Assembly (NCBI GenBank): GCA_028551475.1
Contig: CM052358.1
Coordinates: 5,644,501 to 5,708,500, forward strand
Source of the DNA: Casuarina equisetifolia
Taxonomy: Eukaryota; Streptophyta; Magnoliopsida; Fagales; Casuarinaceae
Direction of reading: 5' to 3'
DNA length: 64,000 nucleotides
Shown here piece after piece: positions 1 to 12,850 of the stretch (position 1 is the first letter of the stretch; each line of letters begins with the position of its first letter). The notes under the pieces were generated by a model. The model ran no database searches. It was not told the origin of the DNA and saw only the letters and a list, made by a program, of their open reading frames with translations. A program made the translations under genes and the position numbers.

Positions 1-900
1 CATAAGAAAAATAAGAAATTGATAATCATGTGAAGTGCAAATAAATAAATCGTTGCTCTGGAAACTTATATTGTTTTTTTTTTTTTCTAGTTCCTCTGTG
101 TTTATGTTTTGTCAAGAAACATTAAACATGAACTTATTTATAGCTAGAAGGAAAACAGTAGAACAAAGAACATTTTGAAAATGTGTTTCCAATATAGAAG
201 CACATATATGAAATGGTTATCTACTTAAAGTAGTTATTTTATTATTGGATCTTTATCAAAATAAGACATTCAAAGGTAAGATTTTCTAACATATTTCTGT
301 GCATTCAAGCAGGTATTTCTCTAAGATAACTTTAAAAAAATACCCAAAAAGATTGAAAAATATTGGTAAGTTACTTACTAGGGTTTAACTTAATATTGAA
401 TACATATACATCACACAACACTTTATCAAACATTTTTTCTGTTTAAAACGATTTCGTTAATTTTTTTTGGCTTTGAAGTCATAATATACCATCAAACGAA
501 AACAATTAGTAGAAAAATGTTTTGGCTAAATTATTTTTAGATAAACCAGGAGGATTGATTAGATTAGCTCGAAACCCTAGAGATTTACTAAATAAAATAT
601 AATTTGAAAAATAATGTGCATAAAATTGGGTAAACTGTGATGGGGCATCCTCTCATCGTTACTAATAATCCCATTTATTTTTTCAAGAATTCATTATTTC
701 TTGTATAAAACTCAACCTGTTTAATATTTTTATTTACTGCCACAGGGGGAAATGAATTAAACCTTGTAAATGTTATCGGAAACCCCGAATAAACCGACCC
801 GGAAGAGCTGGACCCGTAACCAGCACCGCTGCGTCCACCGCTTCCAAAATCATTGCTAACATTCGCTTCCTGCTATCACTCGACGAAGCATTAACTGATC
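1..900. other. AT-rich upstream region of the PRAT-like gene
   Basis: No coding region is visible. The DNA is AT-rich with homopolymer runs, for example a T tract near 71-86. The last ~120 bases before the start at 901 become less AT-rich and probably hold the promoter and 5' UTR of the next gene. I could not single out a convincing TATA box. Confidence 0.5.
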
Positions 901-3891
901 ATGGCTTCGGAGGAATCAAAGCGTCCAGAAGGAGAGGATACGCCATCGTCTTTGTCTTCTTCCTCTTCTTTCACTGATAACTGGAAGGAGCGCATTTTCA
1001 TCCCCACTCTCCTGGCAGGTCTCGTTTCTTTTATGGCCGTTTTTGTTCTTTTGGACGCATTTGTTTCTGTAATTAGGCGCCGGAAAATGGGAAATTATAG
1101 GGTATTGAGTTTATGAAAATATGACTCTTTTTCTTTTTGGGTTTGGTGGGGGGAATTTGGCAGGGTTTCTTGGCGGAGGAGCTGGGTTGTTGTCGCGGCA
1201 TCGAAAAACTCATGGTCTCGCAAACATTTCAGCTACTTATGCTACTAATCTCGCTATTGTCACCGGTTGCTATTGCGGTTGGTCATTTTTATCTCATTTT
1301 TATGTCCAGTATCAGCTTTATTGAACTTTTGGTAATCTTATAATGTGGAATTATCGATCTTTGGATGTGTGATTTAGCTTCCTTTATTCGTGTGGGGATC
1401 ATTAGAAACCCATGAAATTTAAATGTTATGATCCAAGTTCCAAACAACCACACATAATCACGAAGATGCTGATTCTTGAGAGAATTCGAGCAGGGTTTTC
1501 CCTTATTATTGAACTTGATCAAATACGAACACAGCCAACTACAATCAAAGAGACATTTAAGAACTACATTATCTACCACACTACTTGCACTATAAAGGCA
1601 ATCATAACTAGATTAATGACACCCTAGAACTAGTGAAGCTAATAGGAAATAGATTTCTGTTTTCTGAGTGCCTCTCCTGGTGGTTGAGTCCTCTTTTTAT
1701 TTCCTTTCTTCTTCTGTCCTAGGTCATTTATTTCCTTATTATGTCACGAAGCGTCGAGTCATAACATTAAACAGCCACAATTGTCTTCTGCTTAAAGTTC
1801 AAGATCATAAGTTTTATGCCAACTATCACCTTAAAGATTTGTGTTGGTTTTGCTTAACTGGTAGAATCTTTTGTCATAGGACAAAGGAATTGAGGTCATA
1901 TACCGCCTTCACTAGGGGCAAGGAGGTCAAGGGAAGGGAGAGGGCCAATGGACCAAAAAAGAAACTATTATCTTAGATTTCGATGAGTTGGTACAAATTA
2001 ATTCAAGATTTTTGCCAAAGCCTAAAACCATACTATTGGTTATGGTTATGGTTATGGTTATGGTCATTGGCTGCAGTGGCTTCCTCAGGATCATGATTTT
2101 ACCTCTTGTAATACTATGCAATAGCTATAGCCCAGCATGTACTGTTTCTGTATTGGTACCCTCAACATTTTGTCCACCGATGAGTTGCTTATGTTAAAAC
2201 CCTTGTAACTTGGTTTTCTTGGCAAAATAATGGTCGTTTTGGTAGTAAGAGAAATCAAATGAAAAATCGAAGTAGAACCTTGAGTGTAGGAATTGCCTGG
2301 AGACAGGTTATACCCGTGACCCTGAAGTGAGATATTTTGAAATGTGTATATTCTAGCTTTATAACTTCACTTGGTTACTGAGAGGATTTGACATGGGTGC
2401 CCTTTTGCCTTGACTTTCTATGGGTGTATTGAGGAGCAACATTTCCAAGTGTCGTGCAGTCAAACAGTACTAGATCAGCTAGTTTTGTATTAGTGTACTA
2501 ATAAAAGTAGGGTTCAATTCATTTTGGGGTTGAGGTACATAGTTATTAAGGTTTTAAAGTTTTTCTTTGGTTAGTGTAAGAAAAAAAACACCTAACTAGA
2601 GTTACACCTTTGTTTCCCCTTTTGAAAACTAAGGACTTAAAGGATATCTTCCCTCTTTATAATGCTGTTGACTGCGTCACATGGATTGTCAGGTCGTTCA
2701 TATTCATGATGAAGTCGTATAGGATAGAAGTCTTAGAAAGGTTATCCTTGTACACATGCAATGTATGGAATGGCACTGGAAATTGACTGAGAGGCCAGCG
2801 TAGGTTTTGGAGATGATTTTGTTTTAAATTTTGTTGTTTATTTGATTTGATAGGGGCACGTGAGTTTGTGAGAGCAAGTAGGAAAACAGGACATGATGAT
2901 TTATTGAACTCTGCTATTGCGGGCTTCGGTACTGGTGCTCTGCTTGGGCGTCTTCAAGGTTAAATTCCGAATCTCTCTTCTTTCTCTCCTCTGGCCTTTC
3001 AAAAGCAAAATGTTGGTGCATAGTTGTGTGTGGGTATCTATGTTTATATTATGCAGAGTGCTCTGAGAACATTCATCTGCTAGTTGTAGAACATTGAACA
3101 ATTCAATTTGCTTAGGCATCTGATCTAATCTAGCATGCATATGTGTATTAGGTAAGAATTTTCCTTCCAATATTTAAATTTTGAGCGTGGACTTCTATTT
3201 TATTGTTTGTGTAGTTTCAAACTAGTAAATATGGTTGAACCTGAATTTGAGCACTAATTAGTCACTAGATGGGGCAAGAAAATGAGCTAATTCTGATGAA
3301 ACTTGAATTGAGTGAGAATGAGTGTCACTTGAATCAAGGACCTTTTTCCTTAAATATCCTTTCCTTGTAAAACATTGCTAAATTGTTGATGTGCATTTAG
3401 CTGCTTATGTCTTAGAAATGGTGCTTGGAGTGTGGGGGAATATACGCGGGGGGATGGGAACCTTCTACTGAGTCATGCCGTGTAGGTATGTCAAACATGG
3501 TGCACTCAAGCAGTGAGAGGACATTAATTTTTGACTATTACCTATACCGCATATTTGCCATTGGTTTTCCCTGTCCCACTTAATTAAGTTGGATTTCTTT
3601 GGTATGTTAGGAGGTCAGTTTGGTGCTTTCCGGTACTCGGCCATCTTTGCTATTGCGGGTACAACAGCGGATTTTGCAATGCTTAAACTAAACCCTATCT
3701 TCAGAAGTTATACTGAATCCATATTTGGGAAAAACGACAGTCCGGAGAAAGAGAAGGGTGATTGGTTGAAATTGCCGGAGTGGTCCCCCATCCAAGTGCT
3801 TGACGAGGAAGCTATTGCTGCAAAACAGGCCCGGGAGCAGCAGCTCTATGCACAAAGGGCGCTTGGCAAGCTAAGCAAGGAAGAATCCTGA
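901..3891 (+). CDS. Tim17/Tim22/Tim23 (PRAT)-like small membrane protein, 4 exons, 205 aa
   Basis: Exons 901-1018, 1164-1277, 2854-2958 and 3611-3891 join in frame at GT-AG sites (phases 1, 1, 1) to 205 codons plus TGA. The N-terminus is Ser-rich and acidic (residues 1-27). A hydrophobic Gly-rich segment follows (around FIPTLLAGFLGGGAGLL), then a second one (around ATNLAIVTGCYCGAREF). A third Gly-rich stretch contains DLLNSAIAGFGTGALLGRL, and a fourth lies around SAIFAIAGTTADFA. The NSAIAGxxTGA pattern with Gly-rich helices resembles PRAT proteins such as Tim17/22/23, OEP16 and complex I B14.7, which act in mitochondrial or plastid membranes. The C-terminal ~65 residues are charged and soluble, with a WSPIQVLDEE segment. 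Family membership is inferred from pattern; I do not recognise the specific gene. A COX20-like assembly factor is a weaker alternative. Confidence 0.72.
2038..2063 (+). repeat. Hexanucleotide microsatellite (GGTTAT)n
   Basis: About four and a third tandem copies of GGTTAT inside intron 2 of the PRAT-like gene. This is not the plant telomere heptamer. Confidence 0.85.
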
Positions 3892-4948
3892 GAACTTCTT
3901 GCTATCATGTATACTGAATTCCTGTATCTGTTGACACTTGTTCTTGTTGCTTGTCCGTCCAGCTGATTGGAGTTTATGCCAATCGACAATTTTGATTGAG
4001 TTGGGTTTGCTCGTCTTAGAATTTCACGTTCAGTTCGTGGATTAGCCGCTGGTTCTATCTTTGACTTGTAATCTACTTGGATTGCGAAGTAGATCCTCAA
4101 CACCCTGTACATTCGACGGAAATTCCGAGCAAATAAATTCTCAAAATAATTGTTATCTCGTACGTGTAATGAACGTTTTGAGGGCGAAAGATTCAGCCAG
4201 TGAACTAGTACTTTTTCAGCTTTTGGCATCTGGTTTTCTCCTCAAACTAAGCTATTTGTTGGTTGGGAATTCGATTTACAATGAATTTAAATGGAAGTAG
4301 TGCAGTAGCAATATTTCTGATTGAAGTTCTTAGTAGGCATGTTTTTAACAAAAAAATGTATTATTTGAGAGGCACATCCAGTTATCTGAATGACCAGCTT
4401 AAGTACATACAGGAGCTTTGGTTTATTTTCCAAGAAGTAACGAAGCATTCTTTGGCCCATTTTGGGCAATTTTGTTTTTCCCGACTGTATATCAATTAAT
4501 TTTCTTTGGCCAAAGCTTTTCTTCAGGGAGGATTCCTTCTTTTCTCTGAAAACAAGCGACTTGCAAGGCAATTTTGTAGTTGGTAACACTTGAAACCTTT
4601 TACATCCTGTACCGAAGTGAAGGCTGCAAAGAGTGCGTGCCAACAAACAAGCTCCAGCCTGTCTCCAGCAGCAAGAGATCTCGAAACAGGAAAAGAAAGA
4701 AAGAAAGGATATAGCGTCGAAAACTTAATTTACAGAAACTTCATGTCTGAAAGGACAATAGCAACTAATTCAGATTTGTGCTTGTCATCTACATGTATCT
4801 AACATGCCCGCCCTAAAGCTCAATATTGCTGCTCGATCACATTTCAAAATGATAGCAGTGTTGTTAACAATCGATTTTTGTCACTTACCAAATGAACTTC
4901 ATGATAATTCATAGGATCAAGTAAGCATCCTAGGACGTCTCAGTGTTT
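3892..4948. other. Intergenic region between convergent genes
   Basis: This stretch holds the 3' UTR of the + strand PRAT-like gene and that of the - strand FHA gene, whose stop codon is at 4949-4951. Short open frames here have no recognisable protein features and I reject them as genes. Confidence 0.6.
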
Positions 4949-7900
4949 TTATGAAAGCAGTGAGACAAGAGAGACAAATTCCAGTGTTACCCGACCCTTG
5001 GATCTCGTGTTGATGACAAAGTGTTCAGGGTATTTCCTTAGCAACATAAGCAAGCCATACCAAGGTTTTCCCTTGGATTCAAGACCAGGCCAGTCCTCAG
5101 ATGTGAGATATCTCCTTACTCGAGAATGATGCCAGACATTAGCATACTTATCCAGGAGCTGAAAAAGAATGGAAAGATAAAGTTAAAGGTGTGTTCTTTA
5201 ACAAATCGTTATCATGAGGACGAATTTGAACTCATAGTACAACAATTCATTGTTGTCAATGCAATAAAAATGACTCATTTGATGTCAGCTTAAAGGGAAA
5301 CAAAAAAGCGAGAGGAATAGAGAGAAAAGGGTGGGGGGGACTCATGAAAATTCCTTCTCTACCATATTAACAGAAATTGTACATAGAACAACAACGAAGA
5401 TTGCAACCAAAGAGTCTGTCAATTAATTTTGAAGAATCAGAACTTGCTAGAAACCACCTGTTGTATCACCATCCTAGGACACTCCAGTGGAATGCTACAA
5501 TCCATTCTCATTATTGCACAATAAAACGCTCAAGATACTGGATATCTGTTAAATGCCAAAAGCAGCAGCCACAACTCTATAATTCGGTCGATCTCACAAA
5601 ACATCTGATTGTCGGAGGCCTAAATTTCAAATTTTCCGACTCCCAATTATAAAATTATTTAGTGTCCCGATAATAAGATTTGGCAGCCGGACCTATTAAA
5701 TTAATGGAATGAGGTGAGGAGTAAACCCGTGTTTCAGACAAGTAAATCAAACAGTAAAATTTGAATCATGCAGATATTAATTCTTGATGTGAGTTGCATG
5801 GTTGAAAAGGACACAGGAAAACAAGAAGTCAAGCCTTGCATCTAGTAAGGGCAATTACACATGATTACTGATCCAAAAACGTAAGAGGGGGTTTTTACGA
5901 GCACAAAATTGTTTGCAGCTGTTTCCATTTGAGAAAAACGACCATTTATTGTATCTTTTGACAAAAGATTTAACAAGAAAACAATTTGGAACCATTCTCC
6001 AGCACAAGTTTGGAACACGGCATCCAAAAATTAACAGGAATGCTCTACTCCAGCCAAAGCCTTTGCAGTACGAAAAGAAGGCAGGATATCTAAGGCATTC
6101 AAGCTTCAAAATGAATCCTAGAGAAGAGAGCTACCACACATAAGAAGAAGAAAGCCAGCACACATCAGAAGAAGAATGTTTTTTCCACTCAAAACCAGAA
6201 AATGATGTGTTGCAAGCACCGCTGTGGGGGTTCTCCCAACATATCATCCATGACCAACATTTACTAGGCACCTAATTGAACCTGACAATCAGAAGCATGT
6301 AAGATCATATGATTTGACTCTATTTAGTTAAGCAGTGAAAATCCCAGGCATTTAATGCAAAAAAAGGCAAAGGGAAAGACCGTATCATAGCCACCTCTCA
6401 CAGAACCTCACATAGGATCGTATCAGCACTGGCAATGACCTTATTGTAAGTAGTAAAGTAGTCCATAGGGAACAGTTGATGCTTAAAACTAACCACAGTA
6501 TGAAGTTTCTCCATAGGCATCCATTCTCCAGGACCACAAATATCTGAGAGTGCAGTAGCTACAGATGACACGACATCCTTTTCTTCCAACTGCATTAATT
6601 GGTTATTGTCAGCTTCTCGATCAGCCCTTGATCTTCCTTCTGCTTTCTTCTCTGCAGGAATTGGAGACAATGGCATGCCAATTAATGAGTATTATATAGT
6701 TGTATCAAAATATATATCCACATTTGGACTTAAGAAGAAAAAAATAAGACAGAGGGAGAGAGAAACTAACACACCAACTATTTCACAATTCAATTCAAGG
6801 AAGATGATATCAATAAAGAAACAAAACCTCAGGATCATTGCTCAAATCACAAAGTTATCAATAAACCTTCATTTTTATCAGTATTTCCTCGACCATATGG
6901 TAGAAAATCAATTATCTCACAGCTCTAAAACCTATGTCCTAGAAAAAATCAAGATGATGACCAGGAAAGGTTAATGCGAAAAAATTAAGCTTGAGTTATG
7001 ATCAACTACAAATCAAGACCAGTTCTGTATTATCAAAATCTTATCAGAAATGAGAAACCAAGATTCATAGTCTTAAGAAAGAGGGTAACAAGTAATCCAC
7101 ACATGAACAGAACATATAGAAACACGTTGAGTATGGTAGCCCCAAAATGGGGGTACCAATGATTTTTTTTGATCTTGTATTCAATACAACATTGAGATAA
7201 TACCTTTTGAAGCATTCAAAATCTCTGGTCACAGACTCTAACATATGATCTGTATGAGTAATACGTCCAAGTCTATTGAAAACTTTTCTAACAAATAGGG
7301 TGACATAGTCGGTCCAAGAACCTGTCCATGTATGAGTGGAAATTACCAATAAAAGACAAAATCATACAAAACAAACCGATGCATTCTCTATGAGGAAAAA
7401 TACAATTTCATTCATATCTATCAAAATAGATGCACAAGGAAAAATCATTAGATTGCTACTGTTTATGTAGCAGTGAGGAAAATGAAACTGAGAATGGGTT
7501 GAGAGTATCATGCATGTATGAAGTACCCCATGTATAAATAGTAGCGACAACTGTTCTAAGTGCCCATCAATACCAGCAGTAATTAAATGTAGATCCATAC
7601 AGATGAGGCTAAATATGTATGACATTGTTGTTCAGAAGTAAACTTTTAGCAACTATCTACAATAACTTGTCATGGCACATTGTACACAGCCAGCACCCTT
7701 GTAAATGTCAGTTTTCGAATCGGGGATTCTATGGTTCCTTTCTCCAAACACACCCTCACCATTGTCACTCCAACCCTTTGGCTCTATATTGTCACAACAG
7801 ACAGATACCCTCTGTTTTTGCATAGAGGTTACTCCTCTCCTTGTGACTAGGCTTCTGTGGTCGCCACCGGCAAAGCCATGCTGACTTTGCCTCATATAAT

Positions 7901-10897
7901 ACAGCATGCGATTCACCTGCTTCTCTCATTAATCCGCAGAGACAAAAATCCCTCCTCAAATGCAAACACGGACAACCTAGATTTGAGGAGAACCATCTTG
8001 ACCTTCTAGTCATCACAGGTTACTGGGTTCTGCTTCATAAGCAATATAAACACAAATATTTTTTATCTTTTAAAGTTGATCTCATTACAGTACCAAAAAA
8101 AAAAAAGATTATGGGATAAAACACAATGTTTCAGCAACCTATTTTATGGAAACTTCTTTCAAGTTTGCCCTCAAAATAAACCAAATCTACAGAAAGTCTG
8201 GCTGAAGAGGCCCCAATGTTCAGTATCCGGAGTCCAATGCAAGATCAGTATCCCAATTACAGATGAAAAACATTAACTGTCTTCAAGAATAGATCACTCC
8301 ATCATGAACCAAGAGAATACCATAAAACTTGAACAGATTATCAAAAATCACTATAACTCAATGGAATCAAGCAAAACGATCTAAAACATGTACAGATTTC
8401 AGATAGAATAGTGGTACAAAGGTCAAAATAAGTGATTGATTGTGGGGCAAAAAAGTAGTTCAGTTTGCAGAAAAGGCAAGAGAAAGCTAAGAGAATCTAC
8501 TACATGAAAGCACTAACAGCAAGATGCAAATAGTTCTAAACACAAAGATTCTATGACCCCCTCAACCATACCATCATGTTCATACTAAGCCACTTATTTT
8601 TCACGGAACTTTAATCAAAATACAGTCAATGGATCCAGACTCAGAATCAGTCAAACAAACCTTTTTGATAAAATCCAAACGAATTCATCCTTGTTTGCAA
8701 GGGAAAACAAAATTATCACTATACAAGTTTGACAAATAAAACCTGAACAATGCAACTGAAGGCCTTTTTTGCAGAGGACATCAAGGGTAAATCAGAAAAT
8801 TTGTAGAAGATATATGTGGATGGCAAGAGATATCCAGGCCACCACCAGGCTAGAGATGTGCAAAACATAAGTGAATTTCTTGAAGTTGCAGCCCAGGTGA
8901 ATAGATAGAACTCAAAATCCTCCACTGAAGCTTTAAACAGGTGACAACGCAATTGATTGTGGTGTCCATAACTATATCTGTGCATGAGTCTAGGATGTGA
9001 GAGAGAGAGAACAGAAGAGATGCAATAAAATAATCATTCCTCTATGCTGAAGGATGATATGAACATAATTCATTTTCATTAACTGAAAAATGTCAAGAGT
9101 ACTTGTAAGAAGGATGTGCAACAAAGTGGTCATTGTGGCTTCACGAGTCATCATCAGTCAAGTTTCAACTTTTTTTTGGACATGCTGATTCTGAGATAAT
9201 CAAGCAAGAAATCTCCTGCATAACAGGGACACACAATAGCTATAGGTCACAAGTATAAGTTTTAGCTTGTCTTCCTTGCTTAGTTCCTTATACTGCCCAG
9301 AGCGTCCAAGATTTCTCCAATTGACCATGTCACATGACGGTTCTCCTATCATTAACTGACTAAAGGTACTATGAATGTCACTCGTTCCTTTTGCAACTAC
9401 CATTTTATCTCTCCCTCAAACCAGTAAAACCATATATTTGTACAGGCCAGCCCACATATGTTCCTAGAATTTCTTCACTTTGTGCTGGAAACAGACTTTT
9501 CTTTCTCGTTTGAATCATTTGAGAACTTCAATACCATGAAAAATAGGCGAACTCATCCTTTCAAATGTAAATATATATAGATATATATAGATATATATAG
9601 AATCTAACCATTACAGACATTTGCAATTTGCATCACACTACACATCTGTCATATTTGGCAAGAGCTATTTCACCTTGCTATGTTCGTTTTGTTCATGAAG
9701 GTAGTTCTTGTCTATGTTTACTCTGTTATAGAAGAGAATGATAAAATCACAAGTTCGCATGCACATGCTCAGACTGGCATGCTATATTACACAGTCGGAT
9801 ATGAATCTGATATTAAAATGTTGATCTTATTTGGTATTTGATGCACCTGTGCATTTACATATCATTGACTGTTACATGAGCACGACCCAGGGAATTTAAA
9901 ATCACAACTGTAGCAATTTCCAACCAAACCCCTACAACCTACAGGCAGACTGAACTACAGAACAGTACCCACCTCAGCACTCATATTTCACAGCAAAAAC
10001 CTAGGACACCACTAACAAAAATATCAACAACAACACAGGGAAAGCTGTAGCCTTTAGCTAAGAGCTTTCAGCCTAATAGTTGACTCGGATCTATATTCAG
10101 GTAGGTTCTTGGTGACCCCAATCGTTTAAACACCTACACAAAACGATCACAACAATATCAATGGTTCATAAAATATCAAAACCACATCCTTGCAACAAGC
10201 AAAATGCAAAGTCGTCTATACGTAACCATAAGCGTATCCAATTTACTGGAATGATGATAAACTAAACCAATGTTCCTGCCAAACCAGCCTTACCGCCTGA
10301 ACCGCCGGCGCCGCTATACCCGTACCCCTCGAAACTCTCTCTCCTCAGCTTCTTCGCACCGCTACTCCCATCCTCGTCGTCGTACTCCTCCTCCTCGAAT
10401 AATTCCCTTCCCCGCCCCTTCTTGCCGCCTGTCGCCGGCCCCGCCAGATGAAAATTCGCGTACGGAGCGGCAGCGGCATAGGGGACCGTAGGGGCCACGG
10501 GGGCGGGAGGACCCACGTAGTGGCGGGCGCCAAGAGGCCCACCGAGAATGCTGCGAACCGGTAGGAGGAAGTAGAACTCCTTGTCGCCGATCTGGAGGAG
10601 GTCCTGAGAGTCTAGCTTGACGGGGGGGTTGCCAGGGAGGTGAAGGACGCCCTCCACGAAGCAACCATTCTTTCCCAAGACCTCAAGGGCGAAGCGGCGG
10701 CGAGCGAAGTCGTAGAAAATGCGAGCGTGGTGGCGCGAGATGTTCATGCCGCCACCGAGGCTGGAGAGGTCCACGTCCACCGTCGACTTCTTCGAGTTGC
10801 GGCCCAGAATGATTGAATAGGTCTGCATGTAGTACTCGAAGTCCTCTCCTTGCAGTTTCGCAAACCCTGCTTCCACGTCCCCGCCCGTCGCCCCCAT
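4949..10897 (-). CDS. FHA2: FHA2-like forkhead-associated domain protein, 3 exons, 323 aa
   Basis: Coding exons on the - strand are 10897-10294, 6651-6494 and 5158-4949 (phases 1 and 0). The N-terminus carries an FHA phosphothreonine-binding domain at about residues 28-115, with the hallmarks GRNS (32-35) and SRHHAR (54-59), then GKNG and a C-terminal KEFYFLLPV strand. A low-complexity acidic and Gly-rich linker follows (about 150-200). Exons 2 and 3 encode a conserved C-terminal block including GPGEWMPMEKLH, WHHSRVRRYL, KGKPWYGLLMLLRKYPEHF and a terminal SLVSLLS. Length and block order match Arabidopsis FHA2 (about 320 aa), a nuclear protein linked to stamen development, so assignment is firm. 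Exon 1 is markedly GC-rich compared with the AT-rich 3.6-kb first intron. The gene is divergent from DPM3, only ~300 bp from its leader. Confidence 0.93.
6652..10293 (-). other. Intron 1 of the FHA2-like gene
   Basis: A 3.6-kb AT-rich intron with donor GTAAGG at 10293-10288 and acceptor CAG ending at 6652. Its short open frames, such as 7653-7916 and 8719-8985, show no domain or conserved motif. It includes a short tandem ATATATATAG array at about 9572-9601. Confidence 0.7.
9572..9601. repeat. Minisatellite of 10-bp ATATATATAG-like units
   Basis: Three consecutive ten-base AT-rich units inside intron 1 of the FHA2-like gene. Confidence 0.75.
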
Positions 10898-11244
10898 CGC
10901 CGTTCCTCGCAGAAAATAGGATTCAATTTAGAATCACGACTCTGCTAAGTTTCCAGACCCACTGGATTTGTCGCAAATGTGGGAGGAACCCCCGATTTGG
11001 GACTGTTTGGTTCCAGGGACTTTCTTCACCCTGCCAGATTCTTCGACTTCAGGCAGGAAAGAAACCAAAATATGGCTACTTTAATATTTTGTTGAATAGA
11101 AAATTAGAAGCGAAAAGTAAATCTAATATCCATAAACAGCGTTTCCCTACATGTATAGAAAGAAAATGAGAAAAAAAAAATTATTTAAAGTTTTTGGTTT
11201 TGAAAATAGACTATATAAATAAGGTACTGCTCTCCGCATTTTCC
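10898..11244. promoter_or_regulatory. Shared promoter region between FHA2 (-) and DPM3 (+)
   Basis: Only about 350 bp separate the FHA2 start codon from the apparent DPM3 leader. On the + side a TATA-like CTATATAAAT lies at 11211-11220, about 25-35 bp before the inferred DPM3 leader. I did not find an equally clear TATA box for FHA2. The arrangement suggests a bidirectional promoter; this is inference. Confidence 0.5.
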
Positions 11245-11440
11245 TGACCTAGACTTTACTTACCTTTTAGTCTCTTAAACGCCGGCGAAAAAGACCTCCA
11301 ACTTCGAGCAAACTTTCATCACCCGTCGAGGGCTTTACACAGACGCTGCTAGACAATCTTGTCCGATTGGCACTATCAGGTAAACATGGTGAGCGTTGGT
11401 TGTTGTTCTACACTTTGGTAGTAGCTGTTGCATTATATTT

Positions 11441-11592
11441 GGAGTGGGTGATCCAACCAGAACTGGCAGATGATGTTGGGAAATTGCGCAAGGGCTTTGA
11501 GTTCCCATTTCGCTGTTGCATTTTAATGGGACAATGAAATGATTTTCTACGATTTATCCCCTCTGATGCCAGTACATGGTTGGATTTTATGG
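11441..11592 (+). repeat. Dispersed repeat copy 1 (DPM3 leader intron)
   Basis: Shares the ordered motifs GTGGGTGAT, CAGATGATGTTGG, TGCGCAAGGGCTTTGAGTT and TCTGATGCCAG with a second copy at 12851-12996 and, more weakly, with 18615-18716. The family is unidentified. Confidence 0.65.
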
Positions 11593-12029
11593 CATTTTTT
11601 GCCCACAACACAGGGCAGCAGAAGAATCCACAAAAACAAACCCACGGAATATGTAAGTTCTAAGAAACGAGAAAGAAAAAGCGAGCACAAAATAGAAAAG
11701 GAAAAAGAAAATAAAAAGTGGCTTTTCTGGGCTTCGTGGGTTTCATCGGCGGGGTTCTGGTTTTGTTTTCATGGAAGAGTACTCTCCCGACACACAGTCA
11801 AACACATGAAACCCTAACGAAGCTTCACTTAGTTGGCGGCCTTGTTAGGTCACCGATTTGTCTTCCACTTTGTTTTCTCAGCAGTTCTTTTCAATTTTCT
11901 CTCTATATTATCTGTCTCACTGCCTTTCTGTTCGATTGCTGAGAGAACTGTCTTTGGTGTAGAAAATTTTGAGAGAAAAGACTGCTTTTCTCTAGATCTG
12001 AGGGATTGTCTGTTCAATTTTTTAGGCCT

Positions 12030-12410
12030 GTTTTTAGATCTCTGCGGTTTGACGCTCTCCAGAGCGAACTTTGTCTTTGTATTACGGGTTCGATGATGCG
12101 TCTTTGTATGAGTTTCTTAGATTAGATTGATTGGTTCAGAAAGTTGTCTTTTTGGTGGCTAAGGCACGAGTGGGAACTTAAGGGTGTTCAGTGTTTAATT
12201 TTAGGATTTAACCTGTTTTTGGGTTTCTGCGTTTTGGCCCGTTCTAGAGCCATCATTGTCTTTGTATTACGATTTTCTTGATGCTTCTTTGAATGAATTT
12301 CATAGATTAGGTTTGATTTCTTCCCAGAGCTATCTTTCCGGTTGCCGAGTCTCTAGTGGGAAGTAAAGGATTGAGGGCCTTGGTTTTAAGTCTGAAGCCT
12401 CAGTTAATTT
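12030..12410 (+). repeat. Diverged ~190-bp tandem duplication in the DPM3 leader intron
   Basis: The segment starting near 12036 and that starting near 12224 share an ordered series of matches: TCTGCG, CCAGAGCGA against CTAGAGCCA, the shared run TTGTCTTTGTATTACG, then GATGCGTCTTTG against GATGCTTCTTTG, and TTAGATTAGATTGATTGG against ATAGATTAGGTTTGATT. The spacing is constant at about 188 bases, so this is an old tandem duplication. Confidence 0.75.
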
Positions 12411-12850
12411 GGTTCCACGTATGCAAATCTGTTTCGACTTTTTTTTTTCCTTTGCTTAATAATGAAATAAACTGCTGACTAAGGTGCCTCTTTTGTGGCC
12501 AAAGAACAGAAAAATGTTTCTGCTTTGTCGAACATGTAAGCAAAATTCTGATTTGGTTTCCCTAGTTTGAGAAAGCCCGTTTGGTTTTTTGTGGAAGAGG
12601 TTTTGAACTAGGTCATAGAACGACATATCCAATCTTTGGGTCCATCAAGTTCTTACGATTTCCTTGAATTTCATTTAATTTAATCTCGCTTACATGTGCA
12701 TTTTGCTTGGGATCCCTTTATTATTTTTAAGATTCACTTATCATTTTGATAACTCTGACAAAGAACCTCCAAAATGATTTAGTGTTGTGTTCTTGGGCTA
12801 TGGCTACATTCTTTATTTATTAAGTGCATTGATTAAGCAGCTTCCATTGA

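Noticed and set aside
2038-2063. Telomere-like interstitial repeat
   Set aside because: The unit is GGTTAT, not the plant telomere unit TTTAGGG. It is an ordinary microsatellite.
7653-8016. Overlapping - strand ORFs in FHA2 intron 1
   Set aside because: No domain or conserved motif; they overlap in different frames and lie between well-supported exons.
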